Assembly: GCF_002979655.1 (NCBI RefSeq)
Contig: NZ_PCPG01000005.1
Coordinates: 158,489 to 222,488 of the forward strand
DNA length: 64,000 nucleotides
DNA from: Microbacterium sp. MYb45
Lineage (GTDB): Bacteria > Actinomycetota > Actinomycetes > Actinomycetales > Microbacteriaceae
Direction of reading: 5' to 3'
How positions within the stretch are numbered: position 1 is the stretch's first letter; each line of letters begins with the position of its first letter. Below the pieces are notes generated by a model that saw nothing but the letters and a program-made list of their open reading frames with translations, did not search any database and was not told where the DNA came from. A program made the translations under genes and the position numbers. This document shows positions 1 to 6,857 of the stretch, one piece after another.

Positions 1-592
1 TCTCGTGCCCGAAGCCACGATCATCGACCTCGAGCCGCGTGAAGGCGAGCCCTTCGACGAGGAGCTCAAGCGCCAGGTCACCGCGCTGGGCGAGATCTTC
101 GGCAAGCAGGACGAGGCGCAGAAGCTGGTGGATGACTTCGACGCCGCCGTCGAGCGCGCCCAGGCCGCCTACGATGACGCCGACACCGTCATGGCTGTGA
201 ACACCTCCGGCGGTGAGATCGGGTACCTCGCCCCGACCGTCGGCCGCTCGCTCGGCCCGATCTACGACATCCTCGGACTCACGCCGGCGCTCGAGGTCGA
301 GGACGCGACCGACGATCACCAGGGCGACGACATCTCGGTCGAGGCGATCGCGGCTTCGAACCCCGACTGGATCCTCGTGCTCGACCGCGACGCCGTGTTC
401 GCTGCGGAGACCCCCGACTACGTGCAGGCGGCCGAGATCCTGGAGAACTCCGAGGCGCTCGCCGGTGTCACGGCGGTGAAGGACGAGCAGATCGTCTACA
501 TGCCCACCGACACCTACTTGAACGAGGGAATCCAGACGTACACGACGTTCCTCGAGGACTTCGCCGACGCCCTCGAGGCCGCGAAGAACTGA
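1..592 (+). CDS. Ferric-siderophore ABC transporter substrate-binding protein (C-terminal part)
   Basis: The reading frame is open from the left edge (codon phase begins at base 2), so only the last ~196 residues are present and the signal peptide and start lie outside. The visible part is the C-terminal lobe of a class III binding protein of the FhuD/FepB/BtuF fold: a helix-rich backbone and the typical stretch SVEAIAASNPDWILVLDRD, where the last helix-strand unit of the ligand lobe is expected. It would capture an iron-siderophore outside the cell and hand it to the two permeases that follow. The permease gene starts 48 bases downstream and the ATPase resembles Bacillus YclP, so a YclNOPQ-like catecholate or petrobactin-type substrate is a guess. 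A metal or cobalamin ligand is the alternative. Confidence 0.85.
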   Translation, partial: LVPEATIIDLEPREGEPFDEELKRQVTALGEIFGKQDEAQKLVDDFDAAVERAQAAYDDADTVMAVNTSGGEIGYLAPTVGRSLGPIYDILGLTPALEVEDATDDHQGDDISVEAIAASNPDWILVLDRDAVFAAETPDYVQAAEILENSEALAGVTAVKDEQIVYMPTDTYLNEGIQTYTTFLEDFADALEAAKN

Positions 593-640
593 GGCAACGC
601 GGCGGCATCCGGATGATTCGGGTGCCGCCGCACCGTCATC

Positions 641-1627
641 ATGGTCTCCACCGACATCACCCCGCCGCCCCGGTACACCGGGCGGCTCTTCGACGGCACG
701 CTGCTCATCGGCGTGCTCGTCGTCGTCGTTCTCCTCGTCATCTCGCTGTTCACCGGCGTGTACGACATCGCCGGAGCCGACGACGGCGCGGAGATGTTCC
801 AGATCACGCGCGTGCCCCGCACGATCGCCCTCGTCCTCTCGGGCGCGGCGATGGCGATGGCAGGCCTCGTGATGCAGCTGCTCACCCAGAACCGTTTCGT
901 CGAGCCGACGACGACCGGAACCACCGAGTGGGCGGGGCTCGGACTCCTCATGGTCATGATCCTCGTCCCGCAGCCGTCGCTCCCGTTACGGATGGCGGGG
1001 GCAGTGCTCGCGGCGTTCGTCGGCACGATGGTGTTCTTCGCCTTCCTGCGCCGCGTCGCCCTCAAGTCCTCGCTCATCGTCCCGATCGTCGGCATCATGC
1101 TCGGCGCGGTCGTCGGCGCCCTGTCGACGTATCTCGCACTGGCGACCAACTCGCTGCAGATCCTGGGCGTGTGGTTCGCCGGCAGCTTCACCTCGGTGAT
1201 GCGCGGCCAGTACGAGATGCTGTGGATCGTGGCGATCATCGGTGTGATCGTCTTCCTCGTCGCCGATCGGCTGACCATCGCCGGACTCGGCGAAGAGGTG
1301 GCCACGAACGTCGGCGTGAACTACAACCGGATCATCCTGCTCGGCACCGTCCTCATCGCGATCACCACGGGCGTGGTCACGGTCGTCGTCGGCAACCTGC
1401 CCTTCCTCGGACTGATCGTGCCCAACATCGTCTCGATGGTGCGCGGCGACGACCTGCGCAGCAACCTGCCCTGGGTGTGCCTGCTCGGCATCGCGATCGT
1501 CACGGTGTGCGACATCATCGGGCGCACGATCATTATGCCGTTCGAGGTACCGGTGTCGCTGATCCTCGGCGTCGTCGGGGCCGTGGTGTTCGTGCTACTT
1601 CTGCTGAGGCAGCGTCGACGTGGTTAG
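641..1627 (+). CDS. FecCD-family iron-siderophore ABC permease, first subunit
   Basis: This 328-residue integral membrane protein has about nine hydrophobic segments, starting with one at roughly residues 23-43. It carries the FecCD-family signature around residues 60-85 (RVPRTIALVLSGAAMAMAG), the loop after the second helix of BtuC/FhuB permeases. The sequence after it (QNRFVEPTTTGTTEWAGLG) resembles the YclN type more than FhuB. It should form half of the transmembrane channel. The last bases overlap the next permease by 8 nt, which indicates translational coupling. No strong ribosome-binding site precedes the ATG, so the exact start is the least certain part. Confidence 0.92.
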   Translation: MVSTDITPPPRYTGRLFDGTLLIGVLVVVVLLVISLFTGVYDIAGADDGAEMFQITRVPRTIALVLSGAAMAMAGLVMQLLTQNRFVEPTTTGTTEWAGLGLLMVMILVPQPSLPLRMAGAVLAAFVGTMVFFAFLRRVALKSSLIVPIVGIMLGAVVGALSTYLALATNSLQILGVWFAGSFTSVMRGQYEMLWIVAIIGVIVFLVADRLTIAGLGEEVATNVGVNYNRIILLGTVLIAITTGVVTVVVGNLPFLGLIVPNIVSMVRGDDLRSNLPWVCLLGIAIVTVCDIIGRTIIMPFEVPVSLILGVVGAVVFVLLLLRQRRRG

Positions 1628-2663
1628 CGGCGTGGGGGAGCAGCTGACGACGACCCCGGCGACGCGCTCGGCCGGCTCGTTCACGACCCCGCGTGCGCGT
1701 CGGCGTTACCTGATCGTGCTGGGCATCCTCATCGTCCTGGCCGCGGGATCCGGATTCGGCCTCCTCGCGTGGGGGAACCCCATGCCCGTCGGCTCGACGG
1801 GGTTCTGGCGCATCGCCCAGCATCGCGCGATCGATGTGACGGTGATGGCGCTCGTCGCGGTCGCGCAGGCCATCGCCACCGTGAGCTTCCAGACGGTCAC
1901 CAACAACCGCATCATCACGCCGTCGATCATGGGCTTCGAGTCGCTCTACCGCGTCGTGCAGACCTCGACCGTGTACCTGTTCGGGGTGGCCGGGCTCGTG
2001 GCGATCCAGGGGGTCGGCCAGTTCGCGATCCAGGTCGCGATCATGGTCGGGCTCGCGGTCGCGCTCTACGGCTGGCTGCTGTCCGGTCGATACGGGAACC
2101 TGCAGATCATGCTCCTGGTGGGCATCGTGATCGGCGGGGGGCTGGGCGCGATCGCCACGTTCATGCAGCGACTGCTCACCCCGAGCGAGTTCGACGTGCT
2201 CGCCGCCCGGCTGTTCGGCAACGTGTCCAACGCCGATCCCTCGTACCTCCCGTTGGCGATCCCGCTCGTCGTCGCGGCATCCGCACTGTTGTGGCTGCGA
2301 TCCCGTCGGCTGAACCTGATGGCCTTGGGGCCGGATGCCGCGCGCTCCCTCGGCGTCGACCATCGCCGCGAGCTCTTCCTCGTGCTCTTCCTGGTGGCCG
2401 TGCTGATGGCGACCTCGACCGCGCTCGTCGGCCCGATGACGTTCCTCGGATTCCTGGTGGCGACCCTCGCGTATCAGTTCGCCGACACGCACGACCATCG
2501 GCTCATCTTCCCCGTCGCGGTGCTCACGGCCTTCACGATCCTCGCGGGCGCGTACTTCGTGATGAAGAACGTCTTCTACGCGCAGGGGATGGTGTCGATC
2601 CTGATCGAGCTCGTCGGCGGCACCGTGTTCCTCATCGTCATCCTCAGAAAGGGCCGACTGTGA
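1620..2663 (+). CDS. FecCD-family iron-siderophore ABC permease, second subunit
   Basis: This 347-residue permease starts with GTG inside the end of the preceding permease gene and is in another frame. After a ~35-residue cytoplasmic N-terminus it shows eight to ten hydrophobic segments. The FecCD family is recognised from the segment near residue 80 (QTVTNNRIITPSIMGFESL) and from GPMTFLGFLVATLAYQF near residue 265, the conserved region that contacts the ATPase. It should pair with the first permease as a heterodimer. Its stop overlaps the GTG of the ATPase gene (GTGA), so the operon is tightly coupled. Confidence 0.92.
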   Translation: MVSGVGEQLTTTPATRSAGSFTTPRARRRYLIVLGILIVLAAGSGFGLLAWGNPMPVGSTGFWRIAQHRAIDVTVMALVAVAQAIATVSFQTVTNNRIITPSIMGFESLYRVVQTSTVYLFGVAGLVAIQGVGQFAIQVAIMVGLAVALYGWLLSGRYGNLQIMLLVGIVIGGGLGAIATFMQRLLTPSEFDVLAARLFGNVSNADPSYLPLAIPLVVAASALLWLRSRRLNLMALGPDAARSLGVDHRRELFLVLFLVAVLMATSTALVGPMTFLGFLVATLAYQFADTHDHRLIFPVAVLTAFTILAGAYFVMKNVFYAQGMVSILIELVGGTVFLIVILRKGRL

Positions 2664-3415
2664 TCGCACTCGACGGCGTCCGCCGTGACTACAGCAGCGA
2701 GGTCGCGATCGGCCCCGTCGACCTCGAGATCCCCGCCGGTGGCATCACCGCGCTCATCGGACCGAACGGCGCCGGCAAGTCGACGCTGCTGACGATGATG
2801 GGTCGCTTGAACGGCATGGACGCCGGTGCGATCGAGATCGCCGGGCTCGACGTCGCCTCCACCAAGTCGAAGGACCTCGCGAAGGTCGTGTCGATCCTGC
2901 GGCAGGAGAACCACTTCGTCACCCGGCTCACAGTGCGGCAGCTGGTCGGCTTCGGACGCTTCCCGCACTCGAAGGGGCGGCTGACCCGGGCGGACGAGGA
3001 GATCATCAGCCAGGCGATCGACTTCCTCGATCTCGGACCGCTCGAAGGGCGCTATCTCGACGAGCTCTCCGGCGGGCAACGCCAGCGCGCCTACGTCGCG
3101 ATGGTCTTAGCGCAGGACACCGAGTTCGTGCTGTTGGACGAGCCGCTGAACAACCTCGACATGCGGCACGCGGTGCAGATGATGAAACACCTGCGCCGGG
3201 CTGCGGAGGAACTCGGACGCACGATCGTCATCGTGCTGCACGACATCAACTTCGCCGGGCACTACTCCGACCACATCTGCGCCATGAAAGACGGAGCGGT
3301 GGTGGAGTTCGGGTCCCCGGCCGAGATCATGACCGACGAGGTGCTCACCCGGGTGTTCGACACCCCGGTGCGCGTCGTCGACGGTCCGTCGGGGCCGCTC
3401 GCCGTCTACTACTGA
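2660..3415 (+). CDS. Iron-siderophore ABC transporter ATP-binding protein
   Basis: This 251-residue cytoplasmic ATPase drives the importer. Visible motifs are Walker A GPNGAGKST at residues 34-42, signature LSGGQ at 136-140, Walker B ending FVLLDE around 156-161, and the switch histidine at about 194 (VLHDINFA). The region between Walker A and signature (RQENHFVTRLTVRQLVGFGRFPHS) has the look of FecE/YclP siderophore ATPases. The GTG start overlaps the TGA of the second permease. It is the last gene of the operon; a convergent small gene begins its 3' end 25 bases further on. Confidence 0.95.
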   Translation: MIALDGVRRDYSSEVAIGPVDLEIPAGGITALIGPNGAGKSTLLTMMGRLNGMDAGAIEIAGLDVASTKSKDLAKVVSILRQENHFVTRLTVRQLVGFGRFPHSKGRLTRADEEIISQAIDFLDLGPLEGRYLDELSGGQRQRAYVAMVLAQDTEFVLLDEPLNNLDMRHAVQMMKHLRRAAEELGRTIVIVLHDINFAGHYSDHICAMKDGAVVEFGSPAEIMTDEVLTRVFDTPVRVVDGPSGPLAVYY

Positions 3416-3439
3416 GCGGACGATACGGTGCCAGGGGCC

Positions 3440-3637
3440 TCAGAGCTCGATGCCGTGATCCTCGTCGTTGACGCCGGCGTTGTTGCCACGACGCGACTCG
3501 TAGCCGAGGAACCATCCCAGCCACACGATGGCGGCGAGGAGCACACCGAGCCAGACGTTCTGGAAGATCAACCCGACGACGACTCCGACGACGAGCAGGC
3601 CGACGGTGATGGAGATGCGTAGCGCAGAACGGGACAT
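3440..3637 (-). CDS. Small membrane protein, function unknown
   Basis: A 65-residue protein with two adjacent hydrophobic stretches (about residues 8-25 and 28-46) separated by FQN, followed by a charged cytoplasmic-looking tail (GYESRRGNNAG...DEDHG). I do not recognise a named family. It could be a two-helix hairpin membrane protein of the kind common in actinobacteria. It faces the siderophore operon tail to tail. A TATGCT box lies six bases before the ATG, which supports both the start and the reality of the gene. Confidence 0.7.
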   Translation of the reverse strand: MSRSALRISITVGLLVVGVVVGLIFQNVWLGVLLAAIVWLGWFLGYESRRGNNAGVNDEDHGIEL

Positions 3638-3643
3638 GGCCCC

Positions 3644-3649
3644 AGCATA
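3644..3649 (-). promoter_or_regulatory. Leaderless -10 box for the small membrane protein
   Basis: TATGCT on the minus strand ends six bases before the ATG at 3637. There is no Shine-Dalgarno sequence. In actinobacteria this spacing puts the transcription start on the start codon. Confidence 0.5.
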
Positions 3650-3660
3650 GGCGGACGGAG

Positions 3661-4620
3661 TCAGCGACCGCGATGGTCCTCGGGGGCGAGACGGGGTCCG
3701 CGGCGCGGTTCCTGAACCCCGCTGGCGAAGATGAGACGGATGACACGCTGCCGCTGACCCGCCCAGGGCTCGAGGAGCTCGAGCATCCCGTCGTCGTCGG
3801 TGCGCTTCCCGGTGAGCGCATGTCCTACCTCGTGCGCCAGGTGGTAGTCGCCGACGCTGACGGCATCGGGATCACCCAGCGCGCGGATGCGGGTCTCCGC
3901 CGAGGTCCAGACGCCGACTCCCGGGAGGCTGGTGAGCACGCGGTCGCGGTCGGCGCCGGTCGTGGCCGCGCTCACGGCACGGGCGATGCGGTCACCGCGC
4001 TCGGCTGCGCGCACGATGGTGCGGGACTGCGGGGGCTCGACGCCGGCGCGGTGCCAGGCCCACGAGGGGATGCGGTACCACTGCTCGGCGGTCGGCGCGA
4101 CGAACATCGGTCGCGGCGTGGGGCCGGGCGCACGCTCGCCGAAGCGGGAGACGAGCCAGCGCCAGGCGCCGAAGGCCTGCATGCCGGTGACTTTCTGCTC
4201 GATGATCGCGCAGGCGAGAGCATCGAACACCGCGTCGGTGCGGGCGAGCCGCAGTCCGGGGGTGCGCCGGGCGGACTCTGCGATGAGCGGATGCAGCGAC
4301 GCGTCGAAGTCGCCGGGCTCGTCGTATGCGCCGCAGAGTGCGGGAACGCCCTCGAGAGCGTGCTCGGCTCCGGAACCCCAGGCCGAGCCCCTGACCTCGT
4401 TGCCGGACATGCGCAGGGCGAGTGTCGCGGGGCCGAGCGGCGTGCGCACGGCACGCCAGATGACGCCGCCGTCGACGATCATCGTCGGATCGGTGCCGCC
4501 GCGGCGGAGCATGCCGACGGTGCGTCGAAGATCGAGCGGATGCGGCGGCCGGTAGACGGTCTCCCATCGAGCATCCGCGGACGCGGCGTCGGCCGCTGCA
4601 GGGTGCTCGATCAGGGTCAT
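3661..4620 (-). CDS. DNA-3-methyladenine glycosylase 2 / AlkA-like HhH-GPD protein
   Basis: This 319-residue protein is a base-excision repair glycosylase of the HhH-GPD superfamily. The helix-hairpin-helix is LPGVGVW at residues 232-238, and the catalytic aspartate is expected at D258 in VGDYHL. The preceding helix segment IIEQKVTGMQAFGAWRWL lines the active site in AlkA. There is no C-terminal four-cysteine cluster, which separates it from MutY and endonuclease III. It should remove alkylated purines from DNA. The gene is monocistronic, with its own leaderless-type promoter. Confidence 0.85.
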   Translation of the reverse strand: MTLIEHPAAADAASADARWETVYRPPHPLDLRRTVGMLRRGGTDPTMIVDGGVIWRAVRTPLGPATLALRMSGNEVRGSAWGSGAEHALEGVPALCGAYDEPGDFDASLHPLIAESARRTPGLRLARTDAVFDALACAIIEQKVTGMQAFGAWRWLVSRFGERAPGPTPRPMFVAPTAEQWYRIPSWAWHRAGVEPPQSRTIVRAAERGDRIARAVSAATTGADRDRVLTSLPGVGVWTSAETRIRALGDPDAVSVGDYHLAHEVGHALTGKRTDDDGMLELLEPWAGQRQRVIRLIFASGVQEPRRGPRLAPEDHRGR

Positions 4621-4626
4621 GCGCCC

Positions 4627-4632
4627 ACCCTA
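4627..4632 (-). promoter_or_regulatory. Leaderless -10 box for the AlkA-like gene
   Basis: TAGGGT on the minus strand lies six bases before the ATG at 4620, and no ribosome-binding site is present. Confidence 0.55.
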
Positions 4633-4663
4633 CGCGCCGGTCCTGACACCGACCCGGGGTGAC

Positions 4664-5371
4664 TCAGAAGCGGTCGGGCGAGGGGGTGCCGTGGCCGTAG
4701 CGGATGACGACGTCGGCGTGGCGGTCGAACCGGTACCCGATGCCGCGCACGGTCCGGACGATGTCCTCGTAGCGGCCGAGCTTGGCGCGAAGGCGGCGGA
4801 CGTGCACGTCGATCGTGCGCTCGCCGGGCGTCTCGTCATCCTGTGCCTGCCAGAGCGCGGAGACCAGCTCGCTGCGCTCGATCGTGCGTCCCTCACGGAG
4901 CACCAGGTACTGCAGCAGCTCGAACTCCTTGTAGGTGAAGGCCGCGGACTCTCCGTCGATGAGCACGCGCTTGCGGGAGATGTCGACGGTCACGCCGGTC
5001 TCCTCTTCCACGGTCTCCTCTTCGGCGGCGGCCTTGGTGCGGGCGATGGCACCCGGCTCCTGCAGGGCGAGGCGGACGACGTCGAGGTCGCGGCCTCCGG
5101 AGCCATGGGGAGCGAGGGCGACCGTGGCGTGCGTCTCGGCGCCCGGTGCGAGCTCGGCGAGAGTGCGGCGCAGTGCGTCGACGAGGAGGGGGAGGCTCAC
5201 TCCGGCTTCGGCTGCCTTGATCTCGTCGAGTCCGACGTAGAGGGCGAAGCCGCGGGGCGAGCGGACGGCGGGCAGATCGGCTCCGGCGGCGGCCAGGGGA
5301 GCAGCGGCGTCCGGCTGCGTGCGGATCGCGGCGGTGGTGGCGGGACGCTCGAGAAGTGCGGTGTTCGACAT
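4664..5371 (-). CDS. Winged-helix transcriptional regulator with PhoB-type DNA-binding domain and no receiver
   Basis: This 235-residue protein has an OmpR/PhoB-type winged helix at about residues 128-222. The recognisable parts are FTYKEFELLQYLVLREG, the recognition-helix region TIDVHVRRLRAKLG, and the wing RTVRGIGYRF. The N-terminal 125 residues are not a response-regulator receiver: there is no acidic pocket or phosphoacceptor. They hold a low-complexity start and a small alpha/beta segment (FALYVGLDEIKAAEAG) of unknown function. It is therefore probably controlled by level or ligand rather than by a kinase. The ATG has a GAGGA ribosome-binding site. A 155-base structured leader separates it from a Met/Cys-rich leader peptide, so sulfur status is a possible input (inference). 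Confidence 0.85.
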   Translation of the reverse strand: MSNTALLERPATTAAIRTQPDAAAPLAAAGADLPAVRSPRGFALYVGLDEIKAAEAGVSLPLLVDALRRTLAELAPGAETHATVALAPHGSGGRDLDVVRLALQEPGAIARTKAAAEEETVEEETGVTVDISRKRVLIDGESAAFTYKEFELLQYLVLREGRTIERSELVSALWQAQDDETPGERTIDVHVRRLRAKLGRYEDIVRTVRGIGYRFDRHADVVIRYGHGTPSPDRF

Positions 5372-5477
5372 GATGATGAGTCCTCAGGACGTGAGCCCGG
5401 ATCGAGCGGGGCTCTGATGCGTTGCATGAATGACCGGCGGAGCCGGGAAGCGAGCAAAGGGTGGATGCTCGGTGACT

Positions 5478-5509
5478 CTGACCTCGCAGATGGCGAGGCG
5501 TCAGGTCAG
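5478..5509 (-). promoter_or_regulatory. Hairpin in the leader of the winged-helix regulator
   Basis: CTGAC (5478-5482) pairs with GTCAG (5505-5509) around an inner stem CTCGC (5483-5487) / GCGAG (5493-5497). A second GTCAG at 5500-5504 offers an alternative partner. The hairpin sits between the leader peptide stop and the regulator start and could take part in attenuation; this is not shown. Confidence 0.35.
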
Positions 5510-5526
5510 GCGGGGTGGCTGTTCGT

Positions 5527-5628
5527 TCAGCGACACATTCGGCAACACATGCCAACGCGACCGGGCATCATCATCCCGGCAGTCCTGTTCGCCTCCTGGG
5601 CGGACAAAGGGCTTGCGTTGGTGGTCAT
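5527..5628 (-). CDS. Met/Cys-rich leader peptide, 33 residues
   Basis: This short frame encodes 33 residues, including MMM at positions 19-21 and the C-terminus MCCRMCR just before the stop. That gives six Met and three Cys, a sharp enrichment at the end of the peptide. The ATG follows a CATAAT box by exactly six bases (5635-5640), so the mRNA should be leaderless. It lies in the only stretch of more than 300 bases between the winged-helix gene and the GNAT gene, and reads toward the winged-helix gene. Cys-rich leaderless uORFs that sense cysteine are known in mycobacteria; equating this one with them is inference. It could also be a chance frame. Confidence 0.5.
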   Translation of the reverse strand: MTTNASPLSAQEANRTAGMMMPGRVGMCCRMCR

Positions 5629-5634
5629 GGGGGG

Positions 5635-5640
5635 ATTATG
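5635..5640 (-). promoter_or_regulatory. Leaderless -10 box for the Met/Cys-rich peptide and winged-helix gene
   Basis: CATAAT on the minus strand, then six C residues, then the ATG at 5628. This is one of the closest matches to TATAAT in the window. Confidence 0.55.
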
Positions 5641-5690
5641 TCCGATCATGACCGCTCATGTCAAAACGCCCGGGCGTCCGTGAGCGGGCG

Positions 5691-5696
5691 TAACGT
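5691..5696 (+). promoter_or_regulatory. Leaderless -10 box for the GNAT-like gene
   Basis: TAACGT ends seven bases before the ATG at 5704. This decides the start against the longer open frame that extends upstream. Confidence 0.5.
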
Positions 5697-5703
5697 TGTG
5701 CGG

Positions 5704-6012
5704 ATGACGATCTCGCACACTGTCGGCGGTTTCATCCTGACCGACGAGAAGGATGCGTCGCGCTACACGCTCATGCGCGACGGAAAGCTCGTGAGCGTTC
5801 TCGACTACCGCGACGACGGACACACGATCGCCCTGACGCGAGCCTTCACGGTCCCGACTTTCCGCGGCAACGGCTATGCCGGAAAGGTCGTCGAGGGGGC
5901 CGTCGCCGACATCGAGGAGCGCGGAGACCGCAAGGTCGACGCCGTCTGCTGGTACGTCGCGGACTGGTTCGCAGCGAACCCCGAGCACGCCCCGCTGCTG
6001 CGCTCGCGCTGA
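5704..6012 (+). CDS. Small GNAT-like N-acetyltransferase (YjdJ/Gcn5 type)
   Basis: A 102-residue single-domain protein of the short GNAT group. The acetyl-CoA pyrophosphate loop is seen as RGNGYAGKVVEGAVADIEERG at about residues 59-79 (Q/RxxGxG/A pattern). The C-terminal part (CWYVADWFAANPEHAPLL) is typical of YjdJ-like proteins. These act on unknown small substrates. It is transcribed divergently from the leader peptide, and the start follows a TAACGT box. Confidence 0.8.
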   Translation: MTISHTVGGFILTDEKDASRYTLMRDGKLVSVLDYRDDGHTIALTRAFTVPTFRGNGYAGKVVEGAVADIEERGDRKVDAVCWYVADWFAANPEHAPLLRSR

Positions 6013-6052
6013 CTCGCCTGCTGTATGACGCCGTGTTACAGCCGCCTGCTGC

Positions 6053-6058
6053 GAGGAT
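6053..6058 (+). promoter_or_regulatory. Putative leaderless -10 box for the DIP1984-family gene
   Basis: GAGGAT lies six bases before the ATG at 6065. It could alternatively act as a ribosome-binding site (GAGGA). Confidence 0.35.
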
Positions 6059-6064
6059 GGGCCC

Positions 6065-6547
6065 ATGAAACTCGCTGAGGCCCTCACCGCACGAGCCGAT
6101 CTGCAGCGCCGCATCGAGCAGCTGCGTGCCCGCATCGTCGCGAACGCCCGCTTCCAGGAGGGGGAGGAGCCGGCTGAGGATGCCGCGGCCCTCATCGTCG
6201 AAGCGGACGCCGCACTGACCCAGCTGCGCGATCTGATCCGTCGCATCAACGCGACCAACGCACGACTCGATCTCGGCGCGGACGGCACGATGACGGATGC
6301 GCTCGCCGCCCGCGACGTGCTGCGTCTGCGCCACTCCGTGCTGACGGATGCGGCCGCCGCGGCATCCGGATCCAACGACCAGTACCTGCGCCAGATGCGG
6401 TCGGAGCTGCGGCAGGTCTCGGCGCTGCCGGTCGCGCAGCTGCGATCGAGGGCCGACGCCGTCGCGCAGGAGCTGCGGGAGCTCGATAACCGGATCCAGC
6501 AGGCGAACTGGTCGAACGACCTCGAGGAGGAGAGCGGAAGTCGGTAG
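6065..6547 (+). CDS. DIP1984-family protein
   Basis: This 160-residue, almost fully helical protein matches the DIP1984 family (sometimes labelled septicolysin) from its start MKLAEALTARADLQRRI, the central DLIRRINATNARL, and the C-terminus LRELDNRIQQANW. Heptad-like spacing of Leu/Ile suggests long coiled-coil helices. The family has no established biochemical role, and the septicolysin name should not be taken as evidence of toxin activity. The gene stands alone; 310 bases downstream starts the MFS gene. Confidence 0.85.
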   Translation: MKLAEALTARADLQRRIEQLRARIVANARFQEGEEPAEDAAALIVEADAALTQLRDLIRRINATNARLDLGADGTMTDALAARDVLRLRHSVLTDAAAAASGSNDQYLRQMRSELRQVSALPVAQLRSRADAVAQELRELDNRIQQANWSNDLEEESGSR

Positions 6548-6746
6548 TCACGACGAAGCGGGCACAACCCTCAGCCGGCGGGGCAAGCCGGCACCTGTCG
6601 GGCGGAGGGCAGCCCTGATATCGCATCGCGCAGCCCCGCACGCCGCACAGGTGAAGGTGCACAGCGCATCTCGCATCACCGCGTGCCGATCGTCGCGACG
6701 AGGGTGGGTCAGGGGACCTTCCGCTTCCTCCTCGAACATCATGCGA

Positions 6747-6752
6747 TAGAAT
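6747..6752 (+). promoter_or_regulatory. -10 box of the EmrB-type exporter leader
   Basis: TAGAAT within ATAGAATGG, with no clear -35 box. Transcription would begin near 6758-6760, just before the first leader hairpin. The 200 bases between the DIP1984 gene and this box hold nothing else I can name. Confidence 0.45.
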
Positions 6753-6807
6753 GGAGTTCTGCTCAGCCCCGTTGGCTGAGGTGGTCAGGCGCCGAGAGGC
6801 GCGCTGA
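6751..6807 (+). CDS. Possible leader peptide of the exporter (18 codons or a shorter in-frame form)
   Basis: The frame reads MEFCSAPLAEVVRRREAR and stops at 6805-6807, two bases before the switch region. The cluster of arginines (RRREAR) near the end recalls the Arg-rich leader peptides of antibiotic-induced genes. The ATG overlaps the -10 box, so if that promoter is right the peptide would have to start at an in-frame TTG (6772) or GTG (6781). No good ribosome-binding site is seen. Low confidence; the RNA structure alone may explain the region. Confidence 0.25.
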   Translation: MEFCSAPLAEVVRRREAR

Positions 6808-6853
6808 TCCGAGGCTCGAAACCTCCGGCATCCTCATCAGACACCGGAGGTTT
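6762..6853 (+). promoter_or_regulatory. Structured, switch-like leader RNA of the EmrB-type exporter
   Basis: Hairpin 1: CTCAGCC (6762-6768) / GGCTGAG (6774-6780). Hairpin 2: TCAG-GCGCC (6785-6793) / GGCGC-G-CTGA (6798-6807), closed by a GAGA tetraloop. Then two structures exclude each other. CCGAGG (6809-6814) can pair with CCTC-C-GG (6822-6828), or the same 3' bases in AAACCTCCGG (6819-6828) can pair with CCGGAGGTTT (6844-6853). The second form buries the ribosome-binding site GGAGG (6846-6850) seven bases before the ATG and looks like a weak terminator (stem plus five T). This is the architecture of an attenuator or riboswitch. No named RNA family is assigned. Confidence 0.6.
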
Positions 6854-6857
6854 TTCC

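Noticed and set aside
6548..6742. Minus-strand frame of 64 codons with a TCAACG zinc-knuckle look.
   Set aside because: No ribosome-binding site or correctly spaced -10 box, overlaps the exporter promoter, and has too few Cys for a zinc finger. Kept out of the gene list.
6775..6830. tRNA-like stretch (D-arm-like GCTGAGGTGGTCAGGC and T-loop-like CTCGAAA).
   Set aside because: No acceptor stem, no seven-base anticodon loop and no complete cloverleaf; the pairing is better explained by leader hairpins. A tRNAscan-SE run would settle it.
6762..6853. A known guanidine riboswitch (ykkC, mini-ykkC or ykkC-III) before the exporter.
   Set aside because: The ACGR loops of mini-ykkC and the conserved core of ykkC-III are absent, so no family name is given.
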